From NCBI GenBank assembly GCA_937907455.1, contig CALESQ010000001.1, positions 1 through 55,589 on the forward strand: 55,589 nucleotides of DNA, in the 5' to 3' direction. Made by a program: the position numbers and the translations under genes. Every line of letters begins with the position of its first letter. Positions within the stretch are counted from its first letter, which is position 1. Positions 23,153 through 30,433 of the stretch are shown piece by piece. Below the pieces are notes generated by a model that did not search any database, was not told where the DNA came from, and was given only the letters and a program-made list of their open reading frames with translations. This DNA is from an uncultured Caldilineales bacterium (lineage in GTDB: Bacteria; Chloroflexota; Anaerolineae; JAAEKA01).

Positions 23153-25681
23153 TTACGAAGTTTCTTCTTCCGCCTTGCTGGCTTCGGTGAAGCGGATGCG
23201 CGCGCAGGCCGAGACCCCATCACCACTGTCGAGGTTCACCAGGCGCACGCCGCGCGTAGATCGTCCCATCTGGCTGATGTCCGACACCCTCATGCGAATG
23301 ATGATGCCTGCCGAGGTGATCAGCGAGATTTGATCTTCAGGGTGTACCACGCGGCCGGTAATGATCGGCCCGGTTTCCTCCAGACGATGCACATCTACTG
23401 TTTGCACGCCCTGGGTATAGCGACTGCGCGCGGCGTATTCGTCTAGCGGTGTGCGCTTGCCCCAGCCTTTGGCCGTTACCACCAGCAGATCGCTGTCAGG
23501 ATGCACCACATCAAAGCCGGTGACGCGGTCGTCCGGGCGCAGCTTGATGCCCCAAACGCCCGCGGCTGTGCGACCCATGGGGCGCACCTCGTTTTCGTCG
23601 AAGCGCAGTGCAAAGCCATCACGCGTCACAATTACCATTTCTTCGTGGCCGTTGGTCAGCCTGGCCCAGCTCAATTCATCGCCGGGGTCCAGATTCATGG
23701 CGATGATGCCAGAAGGCCGCACGCTGGCAAACTCACTTAGCTCCAACCGCTTGATGCGCCCCTGCGTGGTTAGCAGGCTGATATAGCGCGCTACGGCGAA
23801 GCTTTCCACCAGCACCAGCGCGGTCACTGTCTCGCGTGGCCCCAGGTTTAGCACATTCACCAGCGGCATGCCTTTACCGGTGCGCGCGGCCTCTGGCAGG
23901 TTCCAGATACGGTCTGAATAAACGCGGCCCTGGTTGGTGAAGAACAGCGCGTAGTCGTGGGTGTGGGCAAAATGCAAATGGGCGATTTCGTCCTCGTCAC
24001 GCGTGGCCATGCCCAGTACTCCGCGCCCACCGCGCCCCTGGGCGCGGAAATGTTTGGCATCGGTTCGTTTGACATAACTGTTTTGCGTGATGGTGATCAG
24101 CACCGGCGTGTTGGGAGTGAGGTCCTCTTCGCGCAGCTCGGTTACGCCTTCGTGGGAAATGTGGGTACGCCGCGGGTCGGCAAAGCGTTCACGCAGCGCC
24201 AGCATATCCCCTTTGATCAGCGCCAGAATCTTTTGCGGGTTGGCCAGCAGGTCTTCCAGATAGGCGATCTGGGTCATCACTTCGGCGTATTCTTCCTCGA
24301 TCTTGGCTTGCTCCAGCGCGGCCAGGCGACGCAGTTGCAGGTCGAGGATGGCTTGTGCCTGCCGCTCGCTCAGGCCGAAACGGCTCATCAGCGCGTCGCG
24401 TGCGGCCTCGGCGTTGGCCGAGCGGCGGATGGTTTCGATCACCTCGTCGAGGAATTGCAGCGCAATACGCAGTCCCTCCAGGATATGGGCGCGTTCACGC
24501 GCCTTACGCAGTTCAAATTCACTGCGTCGGGTGATCACTTCCTGGCGGTGTTCGATGTAGATGTAAAGGGCGCGCTTTAGCGACAGCAAGCGCGGTTCGC
24601 CGTTCACCAGGGCCAGGCAGTTGATGGCAAAGGTGGATTGCAACGGGGTGTACTTGAACAGCCGGTTGAGGGTTTTCTTGGGTACAGCGCCGCGCTTTAG
24701 CTCGATCACAATACGCATGCCGCGGCGGTCTGATTCGTCACGCAGGTCGCTGATTTCGTCCAGTCGGCCTTCGCGCGCCAGCTCGGCGATGCGTTCGATC
24801 AGGTTGGTTTTGTTGAGCTGATAGGGGATTTGGGTCACCACAATCTGGAAGCGACTGCGGGCCTCTTCAATGCCAGCCACTGCACGCACCTGGATCAGCC
24901 CGCGCCCTGTGGCATAGGCCGAACGGATGCCATCCAGCCCCATGATGACGCCGCCAGTGGGGAAATCAGGCCCGGGCACAAAGCGCATCAGCTCTTCCAC
25001 ACTGACTTCTTCCAACCGTTCCCAGTTGTCAATGGTGTAGATAATGGCATCGGCCACCTCGCCCAGGTTATGCGGTGGGATATTGGTAGCCATGCCCACG
25101 GCAATGCCGCTGGCCCCGTTGACCAGCAGATTGGGCAGAATAGCCGGTAACACGGTGGGTTCCTGCAGGCTGCCGTCGAAGTTGTCGCCCCAGTTCACCG
25201 TTTCTTTGTCAATGTCTTGCAGCAGCATGTCGGCGATGCGCGCCAGCTTGGCTTCCGTATAGCGCATGGCTGCGGGGCTGTCGCCATCCACCGAACCGAA
25301 GTTGCCCTGGCCGTCTACCAGCGGATAGCGCAGGCTGAAATCCTGGGCCATGCGGGCCATGGCATCATACACTGCGCTGTCGCCATGGGGATGGTACTTG
25401 CCTAGCACCTCACCCACAATACGTGCTGATTTGCGATAGGGGGTGCCCGGGCGCAGTCCCATATCGTGCATGGCATAGAGAATGCGGCGCTGCACCGGCT
25501 TCAGGCCATCGCGTGCATCGGGCAGGGCGCGCGCCACGATCACGCTCATGGCGTAATCCAGGTACGCCTCGCGCATCTCGTGTTCGATGTTGACAGGGCG
25601 GATCGCTACTGCAGTAGGTGGTGTTGCACCGGCTTCCTGGCCCCCCTCGGAGGCTGTTTCCAGCAGTTCGGGATCAGTCAT
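23153..25681 (-). CDS. gyrA: DNA gyrase subunit A
   Basis: The 842-residue breakage-reunion subunit of type II topoisomerase introduces negative supercoils together with GyrB. The catalytic tyrosine is Y141 (AAMRYTE). The quinolone-resistance region reads HPHGDSAVYDA with S102 and D106, the sensitive-type residues. A GyrA-box-like QGRGGRG at 548-554 and the beta-pinwheel C-terminus identify GyrA rather than ParC. A TATAAT lies upstream at 25772-25767. The MITE-like copy 2 is inserted about 40 bp upstream of that box. The divergent neighbour is ssb. Confidence 0.96.
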   Translation of the reverse strand: MTDPELLETASEGGQEAGATPPTAVAIRPVNIEHEMREAYLDYAMSVIVARALPDARDGLKPVQRRILYAMHDMGLRPGTPYRKSARIVGEVLGKYHPHGDSAVYDAMARMAQDFSLRYPLVDGQGNFGSVDGDSPAAMRYTEAKLARIADMLLQDIDKETVNWGDNFDGSLQEPTVLPAILPNLLVNGASGIAVGMATNIPPHNLGEVADAIIYTIDNWERLEEVSVEELMRFVPGPDFPTGGVIMGLDGIRSAYATGRGLIQVRAVAGIEEARSRFQIVVTQIPYQLNKTNLIERIAELAREGRLDEISDLRDESDRRGMRIVIELKRGAVPKKTLNRLFKYTPLQSTFAINCLALVNGEPRLLSLKRALYIYIEHRQEVITRRSEFELRKARERAHILEGLRIALQFLDEVIETIRRSANAEAARDALMSRFGLSERQAQAILDLQLRRLAALEQAKIEEEYAEVMTQIAYLEDLLANPQKILALIKGDMLALRERFADPRRTHISHEGVTELREEDLTPNTPVLITITQNSYVKRTDAKHFRAQGRGGRGVLGMATRDEDEIAHLHFAHTHDYALFFTNQGRVYSDRIWNLPEAARTGKGMPLVNVLNLGPRETVTALVLVESFAVARYISLLTTQGRIKRLELSEFASVRPSGIIAMNLDPGDELSWARLTNGHEEMVIVTRDGFALRFDENEVRPMGRTAAGVWGIKLRPDDRVTGFDVVHPDSDLLVVTAKGWGKRTPLDEYAARSRYTQGVQTVDVHRLEETGPIITGRVVHPEDQISLITSAGIIIRMRVSDISQMGRSTRGVRLVNLDSGDGVSACARIRFTEASKAEEETS

Positions 25682-25766
25682 TGCTTGCTTCAGGCTCCAG
25701 ACGCAAAGGTAACAAGAGAAACAGGGCCAGGCTTAGCTTGGTCCTGTAATAGGCTTTAGATGCTGT

Positions 25767-25772
25767 ATTATA
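25767..25772 (-). promoter_or_regulatory. -10 box for gyrA
   Basis: TATAAT on the minus strand, about 86 nt upstream of the gyrA ATG. No clear -35 box at 17-bp spacing. Confidence 0.5.
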
Positions 25773-25810
25773 CCCCGAAATACGTCAGTTTCCTAGTTTG
25801 GCAGGGGAGT

Positions 25811-25981
25811 GGGTGTGTATGGATTTCGGTTGAAATGTGTTGCCACCGAAGCGAATTCGGTGTCTCAAGCCACGAAGCCCCTGCCGGGGCTTTCGGAGAG
25901 CGCCTGAGAGCGCTTCGTTCTCTGAACCGCAACCATTTATTGTCCGGCTCTTGTAATTCAACCGAAAGTCGCACACTACCC
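25811..25981 (+). mobile_element. MITE-like element, copy 2 (171 bp)
   Basis: The termini GGGTGTGTATGGATTTCGG (left) and the complement of GAAAGTCGCACACTACCC (right) match copy 1, with the two end types in the opposite orientation. Flanking octamers AGGGGAGT (25803-25810) and AGGGGAAT (25982-25989) match at 7 of 8 positions, consistent with an older target duplication. The interior differs from copy 1 and contains small hairpins (for example GCCCCTGCCGGGGC). It fills most of the gyrA-ssb gap and encodes no gene. Confidence 0.8.
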
Positions 25982-26058
25982 AGGGGAATGGGTGATAGGG
26001 TGCTTTCGAGGAATCGCCCTCTGACTTTTGAAAAGTGTGCTCCCCGGTAATCAGACAG

Positions 26059-26087
26059 TTGGTTGTTTAAATGCTTCGTGCTATAAT
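26059..26087 (+). promoter_or_regulatory. Promoter for ssb
   Basis: TTGGTT (26059-26064), a 17-bp spacer, and an extended -10 TGCTATAAT (TATAAT at 26082-26087). Confidence 0.65.
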
Positions 26088-26167
26088 GCAGCTACCGTTT
26101 TTTCTCGCCACAGCCGTGGATCAGCGTGTCTGTGGCACCACCTGTACACTCAGGAGGGAGTAGTATT

Positions 26168-26557
26168 ATGTTCCAACAACTTATCCTCATTGGCAACCTG
26201 GGCGGCGATCCAGAGTTGCGTTACACCGCGGACGGCACGCCCGTGGCCAGCTTCAGTCTGGCTGTCAATCGTCGCTGGAACAAGGATGACGGCGGTCACG
26301 GTGAGGAAACGACATGGTTTCGCGTGTCAGTCTGGCGCAAACAGGCCGAAATCGTCAGCCAATACCTGAAGAAGGGGCGTCAGGTGATGGTGATCGGCCG
26401 GGTATCCGCTCGTCCCTACACCGCAGCGGATGGCTCTGCCCGCGCCAGCCTGGACGTTACCGCAGATAGCATCAAGTTCATCGGCGGTGGCGGCGCTGGT
26501 GGTCGCGGCGAAGAAAGTCCCTTTGCAGAACCAACGGAAGAAGAAGCGTTCTTCTAG
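26168..26557 (+). CDS. ssb: Single-stranded DNA-binding protein
   Basis: A 129-residue SSB with one OB fold (MFQQLILIGNLGGDPELRYTADG, TTWFRVSVWRKQAEIV, KKGRQVMVIGRV), a short Gly-rich linker and an acidic tip PTEEEAFF. The usual partner-binding tip is D/E-rich ending in PF; the final FF here is a variant. The ATG at 26168 is preferred over 26126 because AGGAGGGAG lies just upstream and conserved family sequence begins there. It is a lone gene, not the usual rpsF-ssb-rpsR context, and acts in replication and repair. Confidence 0.94.
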   Translation: MFQQLILIGNLGGDPELRYTADGTPVASFSLAVNRRWNKDDGGHGEETTWFRVSVWRKQAEIVSQYLKKGRQVMVIGRVSARPYTAADGSARASLDVTADSIKFIGGGGAGGRGEESPFAEPTEEEAFF

Positions 26558-26587
26558 CAGCAACTAACCATGTAACTTGTATAACCC

Positions 26588-26649
26588 GTAACTCAGCCTT
26601 GTGTACCTGCCAGAAGGCCACAGACTGAGTTACGAGTTACGAGTTATGT
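26588..26649. repeat. Heptamer repeat and hairpin between ssb and the aldolase
   Basis: GTTACGA occurs twice in tandem (26629-26635, 26636-26642) and is followed by GTTATGT. An inverted copy at 26588-26596 can pair with 26625-26633, with an inner GCCTT/AAGGC stem. It covers the stop codon of the convergent aldolase gene and may help separate the two transcripts, although there is no T-run. Confidence 0.6.
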
Positions 26650-27678
26650 AAGGATTTCGCCGAATACCCTCAGCGCCTGCGCTATGGCAGCGCTGTCGAG
26701 GTGATAGTTTGTCACGGCGCGCAGGCGCTGCCCGCCCATACCCAGAATCAGCACCCCCTGCGCAGCCAGCCGCGCCATCAGCTCTGCCGGAGTGAGGTCG
26801 CCGCGGCGCAGCGTGAAGATTACAATGTTTGTTTGTACCGTGAGGGGATCCAATACAATACCTGGCAGTTGAGCAAGGCCTTCGGCCAGTTGCCGCGCGC
26901 GGGCGTGGTCCTCGGCCAGGCGCTCCACCATCTGCGTGAGGGCGATGATGCCCGCTGCCGCCAGCACGCCGGACTGTCTCATGCCACCGCCCAGCACCTT
27001 GCGCTGTCGCCGAGCCTCGTAGATGAACTCGCTGGAGCCGGTGATCAATGAACCTACCGGTGCGCCCAGTCCCTTGCTCAGGCAGAAACTTACCGAGTCG
27101 CAGGGCGCGGCAATTTCCGCGGCGCTAACGCCCAACGCCACTGCTGCATTGAACAGCCGTGCGCCATCGAGGTGCAGCTTCAGGCCGCGGCGCTGTGCCA
27201 ACTCGCCCGCGGCCTGCATATAACTCAGCGGCAGCACGGCGCCGCTACAGCGATTGTGGGTGTTTTCCAGTGCCAGCAACCGCGTGCGCGGCAGATGGTA
27301 GTTTTCGTCGCGGATCGCCGCCTCTACCTCTGCCAGATTGAGTTGGCCGTTGGGCAGATTGGTGATGGGCCGCGGATGCACACTGCCTACTGCGGCTGAA
27401 CCGCCCGCTTCGTAGATATAAATGTGTGCCTGATCGCCCAAAATCATCTCCTCACCACGGCGGCAATGCACCAGCACACTGATGAGGTTAGCCATGGTGC
27501 CGGAGGGAACAAACAGCGCGGCCTCTTTGCCTATCTGCTCGGCAGCCAGCATTTCCAGCCGTTTCACTGTTGGGTCGTCACCCAGCACGTCATCGCCTAC
27601 TTCAGCCTGGTACATTGCCTGGCGCATGGCTGGTGTGGGTTTGGTAATGGTATCAGATCGCAGATCAATAAGGGGCAT
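26644..27678 (-). CDS. ltaE: Low-specificity L-threonine aldolase
   Basis: The PLP enzyme splits L-threonine or L-allo-threonine into glycine and acetaldehyde. The start at 27678 gives 344 residues beginning MPLIDLRSDTITKPT, the typical N-terminus of the family; the longer frame to 27909 has no homologous character. Motifs are GDDVLGDDPTVKRLE, ALFVPSGTMANL, ENTHNRCSG, LHLDGARLFNA and the PLP lysine K202 in FCLSKGLGAPVGS. The GNAT gene lies 79 nt upstream on the same strand and may be co-transcribed. Its 3' end runs into the heptamer repeat. Confidence 0.93.
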   Translation of the reverse strand: MPLIDLRSDTITKPTPAMRQAMYQAEVGDDVLGDDPTVKRLEMLAAEQIGKEAALFVPSGTMANLISVLVHCRRGEEMILGDQAHIYIYEAGGSAAVGSVHPRPITNLPNGQLNLAEVEAAIRDENYHLPRTRLLALENTHNRCSGAVLPLSYMQAAGELAQRRGLKLHLDGARLFNAAVALGVSAAEIAAPCDSVSFCLSKGLGAPVGSLITGSSEFIYEARRQRKVLGGGMRQSGVLAAAGIIALTQMVERLAEDHARARQLAEGLAQLPGIVLDPLTVQTNIVIFTLRRGDLTPAELMARLAAQGVLILGMGGQRLRAVTNYHLDSAAIAQALRVFGEILT

Positions 27679-27757
27679 GGTGGTAGCAAGGAGCAAAACG
27701 TAAGGGGTGAATGATGCGTTCTGGCAGGATGTTGCAGCATCAAGGACAGATGGCGTG

Positions 27758-28282
27758 CTACAGCACGCGGCGATAGCGAATTTCGTCGAACACAGCGCCG
27801 CTGGCACCGGTTTCGATCTTGGCCGCGCCGTCGGCGCGAAAGCCGAAATGCTCATAAAAGCCGATGGCGCGGCTGTTGGCACGCAGCACCCACAGGCTGG
27901 TTTCGGCATACCCTTGTCCGGCCAGATCGGTCAATACCGCAGCCATCAAGGCCGCTCCGCAACCGAGACGCCATGCCGCGGGATGCACATACAGCGCGTA
28001 GATTTCAGCTACCGTGGCGGGATCAACGTCTGCATCACGCTGCGGGCCAATGGTGAGCCAGCCCAGCACAGTGCCGTTCTGCTCAACCACGCGGGTGCGT
28101 GGCGTCGGCTCGCTCAGCCATTCCTGCCAGCGCGGCAAACGCCCGGCTACACTCATGGCATCGAGCAGGGAATCGGGCAGCAGGTCGCGATAGCCAGTCT
28201 GCCAGGCCAGTACGTGAATTTCAGCCACAGCCCAGGCATCCGCCGGGCCTGCAAAGCGGACAGTAAAATCGGTACGCTTCAT
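27758..28282 (-). CDS. GNAT-family N-acetyltransferase
   Basis: 174 residues with a complete GNAT fold: FTVRFAGPADAWAVAEIHVLAWQTGYRDLL at the start, the beta-4 strand VAEIYALYVHPAAW, the acetyl-CoA pyrophosphate loop RLGCGAALM, and the C-terminal LRANSRAIGFYEHFGF. The substrate is unknown; the N-terminus resembles the phosphinothricin/RimI-like branch. A well-formed promoter places the transcription start about 3 nt before the ATG, so the mRNA should be essentially leaderless. Confidence 0.88.
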   Translation of the reverse strand: MKRTDFTVRFAGPADAWAVAEIHVLAWQTGYRDLLPDSLLDAMSVAGRLPRWQEWLSEPTPRTRVVEQNGTVLGWLTIGPQRDADVDPATVAEIYALYVHPAAWRLGCGAALMAAVLTDLAGQGYAETSLWVLRANSRAIGFYEHFGFRADGAAKIETGASGAVFDEIRYRRVL

Positions 28283-28291
28283 GGAGTTTTA

Positions 28292-28320
28292 TTGTACTGT
28301 GTTGAGGCCAGTGTGACAAG
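28292..28320 (-). promoter_or_regulatory. Promoter of the GNAT gene, leaderless
   Basis: TTGTCA (28320-28315), a 17-bp spacer and TACAAT (28297-28292), with the ATG at 28282 only 9 nt beyond the -10 box. Confidence 0.7.
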
Positions 28321-28411
28321 CTGCGTTGCTGGTGTATATCATCTGAGAGCCTTTAGCTTGCTGAACTTGGCGCAATCACTTGGTTTGCGATGTACTAAAG
28401 TCGAGTAGCTC

Positions 28412-28453
28412 GTAACGAGTAACGAGTTGCGAGTTGCGAGTTACGAGTTATAT
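28412..28453 (+). repeat. Array of five to six heptamers (GTTACGA family)
   Basis: Consecutive 7-mers are GTAACGA (twice), GTTGCGA (twice), GTTACGA and GTTATAT. The GTTACGA unit supplies the TTACGA -35 box of the next gene. The same heptamer recurs at 26629-26642, and degenerate copies lie in 35440-35510. Confidence 0.8.
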
Positions 28454-28469
28454 GATATTGCGCTATAAT
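28441..28469 (+). promoter_or_regulatory. Promoter of the rRNA methyltransferase gene, leaderless
   Basis: TTACGA (28441-28446, within the heptamer array), a 17-bp spacer, and TATAAT (28464-28469) 6 nt before the ATG at 28476. Confidence 0.65.
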
Positions 28470-28475
28470 TGCCTC

Positions 28476-29714
28476 ATGCTTCACTTCTCTCCACGCCGTA
28501 TTGCCCTGCGGGTGACGCCCGATGCACAGGCCGCGCTGCGTCACGGCCATCCGTGGCTGTTTGCCGGTTCGATTGTTGCCCAAAACGATGCCGGTGTAGT
28601 GCCTCAAGCGGGGGATCTGGCGGTGATCTTTGATGATTACCGTCGTTTTCTCGCCATCGGCCTTTACGATCCTGCTTCACCTATCCGCGTGCGTGTGTTG
28701 CAGCATCGCCACCCTGTGGTGATTGATGCTGCTTTCTTCGCTGGTCGCGTGCAGGCGGCGTTGACTCGCCGAGCTGCCTTGCTGGCTGATCCCCTTACCA
28801 CGGGGCTGCGCCTGCTGCACGGCGAGGGTGATGGCCTGCCCGGCGTGGTGGTGGATCGTTACCATGATGTGCAGGTGCTTAAGCTGTACAGTGCGGCCTG
28901 GGTGCCGCATCTACCTGTGCTGCTGGAGGTGTTGGCCGCGGCTGCACCTGCGGCGCGAATGGTGCTGCGCCTGAGCCGCGCTGTGCAGGCTCAGGCTGAG
29001 GCGCTGGGTGGCCTGGCCGACGGGGTTACGCTGGTTGGTGAACCGCCACAGGGGCCGGTGGTCTTTCTGGAAAACGGTTTGCGCTTTGAAGCCGATGTGC
29101 TGCACGGCCAGAAAACCGGCTTTTTCCTTGACCAGCGTGACAACCGCGCCCGTGTGGGTGAGTTGGCTCAGGGACGCAGCACCTTGAACGTGTTTGCGTA
29201 CACCGGTGGCTTTTCGCTCTATGCCGCGCGCGGCGCTGCGCCCGCTGTGATCAGTGTGGATATCGCGGCCCCGGCCATGGCCGCGGCCGCACGCAATTTT
29301 GCCCTGAACCTGGCGCTTCCTGCGGTGGCCGCCGCACAGCACACTTTGTTGGTTGAGGATGCCTTTGTCGCGTTGCGGCGGCTGGCCAATGAAGGGCGTC
29401 GCTTCGGGCTGGTGGTGGTGGATCCACCTGCCTTTGCCAAGCAGCAGAGCGAAATCTCCGCGGCATTGCAGGCCTATACCCGGCTGGCCGCCTTGGCCGC
29501 GCGCGTGACAGAGCCTGGTGGCCTGCTGGTGATGGCTTCATGCTCCAGTCGTGTTGCTGCTGAAGCGTTCTTTGGCGCAGTGCGTCGCGGGGCGTTGCAG
29601 GTTGGCACGCGTTTGCAGGAATTCGATCATACCGGTCATCCGTTGGATCACCCAGTGAGTTTTGCCGAAGGTGCCTATCTCAAATGTTTGTATGCCAGTG
29701 TACACCGGCTATAA
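28476..29714 (+). CDS. RlmI-like 23S rRNA (cytosine-C5) methyltransferase
   Basis: 412 residues from ATG 28476. The upstream ATG at 28434 lies before the promoter and is rejected. An N-terminal PUA-like domain (RVTPDAQAALRHGHPWLFAGSI) is followed by an EEHEE-type linker domain (GLRLLHGEGDGLPGVVVDRY) and a Rossmann SAM-binding domain: GQKTGFFLDQRDNR, LNVFAYTGGFSLYAA, VVVDPPAFAK and the catalytic cysteine C356 in MASCSSR. The family methylates C1962 of 23S rRNA in E. coli. The exact target here is inferred. Head-to-head with the GNAT gene. Confidence 0.9.
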   Translation: MLHFSPRRIALRVTPDAQAALRHGHPWLFAGSIVAQNDAGVVPQAGDLAVIFDDYRRFLAIGLYDPASPIRVRVLQHRHPVVIDAAFFAGRVQAALTRRAALLADPLTTGLRLLHGEGDGLPGVVVDRYHDVQVLKLYSAAWVPHLPVLLEVLAAAAPAARMVLRLSRAVQAQAEALGGLADGVTLVGEPPQGPVVFLENGLRFEADVLHGQKTGFFLDQRDNRARVGELAQGRSTLNVFAYTGGFSLYAARGAAPAVISVDIAAPAMAAAARNFALNLALPAVAAAQHTLLVEDAFVALRRLANEGRRFGLVVVDPPAFAKQQSEISAALQAYTRLAALAARVTEPGGLLVMASCSSRVAAEAFFGAVRRGALQVGTRLQEFDHTGHPLDHPVSFAEGAYLKCLYASVHRL

Positions 29715-29715
29715 T
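29687..29715 (+). promoter_or_regulatory. Promoter for the PH-domain protein gene
   Basis: TTTGTA (29687-29692), a 17-bp spacer and TATAAT (29710-29715). It overlaps the 3' end of the methyltransferase gene. Confidence 0.5.
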
Positions 29716-29754
29716 AACAGGTAACGAAGTTGTCATCCCAAAGGAGAGATTATC

Positions 29755-30297
29755 ATGACCGTGGAACAAACCAAAAGCAGGATCACCGCCCGCATTTGGC
29801 AATCCATTGCTCAAAGCGGTGTGGCTGTAGACAGTATCCCTCAGAGCCAGCTTGAAACGCTGGTAGGTGCTATTTCCGATGGCGTGCTGCTGGCTGTGGA
29901 TGAGGCGCTGGACGAGGCCGGCATGCCTTCCCGTCAATCGGCCCAAGCCGATGTGGCATTAGGCAGCGAAGAGCAGGTGCTGTGGGAAGGCAGACCTTTC
30001 CTGTCGCTGGTGGATACGTATCGCATTACTTCCGAACGTGTGCGCATCACCAGCGGAATGCTGAACAAGGATCGGGAAGATATTGAGCTGATCCGTGTGC
30101 AGGACATTGATCACAGCCAAAATCTGGGTGAGCGTGCCCTGAACATTGGCGATATTGTCATTCGCAGCGCCGACCCTTCTCAGCCGGAAACGGTGCTGCG
30201 CAATGTCACTGATCCGGTGCAGGTACATGAAATCCTGCGTCGGGCCATGCTGGATGCGCGCAAGCGCTTCCGTTACAGCGTGCAGGAAGAAATGTAG
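29755..30297 (+). CDS. Bacterial PH-domain protein (bPH2-like)
   Basis: 180 residues, soluble, with no signal peptide. The N-terminal 60 residues look helical (KSRITARIWQSIAQSGVAVDSI...LETLVGAISDGVLLAVDEAL). Residues about 65-165 form a bacterial pleckstrin-homology-like fold: EEQVLWEGRPFLSLVDTYRITSERVRI, RVQDIDHSQNLGERALNIGDIVI, VLRNVTDPVQVHEIL. This pattern is shared with YdbS/YdbT-type bPH2 domains, but those usually carry membrane helices and this one has none. Function unknown. An AAGGAGAG SD precedes the ATG. Confidence 0.78.
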   Translation: MTVEQTKSRITARIWQSIAQSGVAVDSIPQSQLETLVGAISDGVLLAVDEALDEAGMPSRQSAQADVALGSEEQVLWEGRPFLSLVDTYRITSERVRITSGMLNKDREDIELIRVQDIDHSQNLGERALNIGDIVIRSADPSQPETVLRNVTDPVQVHEILRRAMLDARKRFRYSVQEEM

Positions 30298-30313
30298 CCA
30301 GCGTACCTGCGGA

Positions 30314-30381
30314 CTCGGCGAGGAGATTGGGAACCATCCCGGAGGCACCGGCCGCAGCAGGTCCCCGATCTCCCAACCGAG
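30314..30381 (+). ncRNA. Possible structured leader RNA upstream of the amylase gene
   Basis: Three nested helices can form: 30314-30318 with 30377-30381, 30322-30327 with 30368-30373, and 30329-30335 with 30360-30366 (one mismatch), enclosing a 24-nt GC-rich loop. No T-run follows, so a simple terminator is unlikely. It lies 50 nt upstream of the amylase start and could be a cis-regulatory element. No known family was recognised. Confidence 0.4.
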
Positions 30382-30433
30382 CCACGCGCGGCCTGATGTA
30401 GGCATCCACCATGTTTTGTAAGGAGCAGCTATC

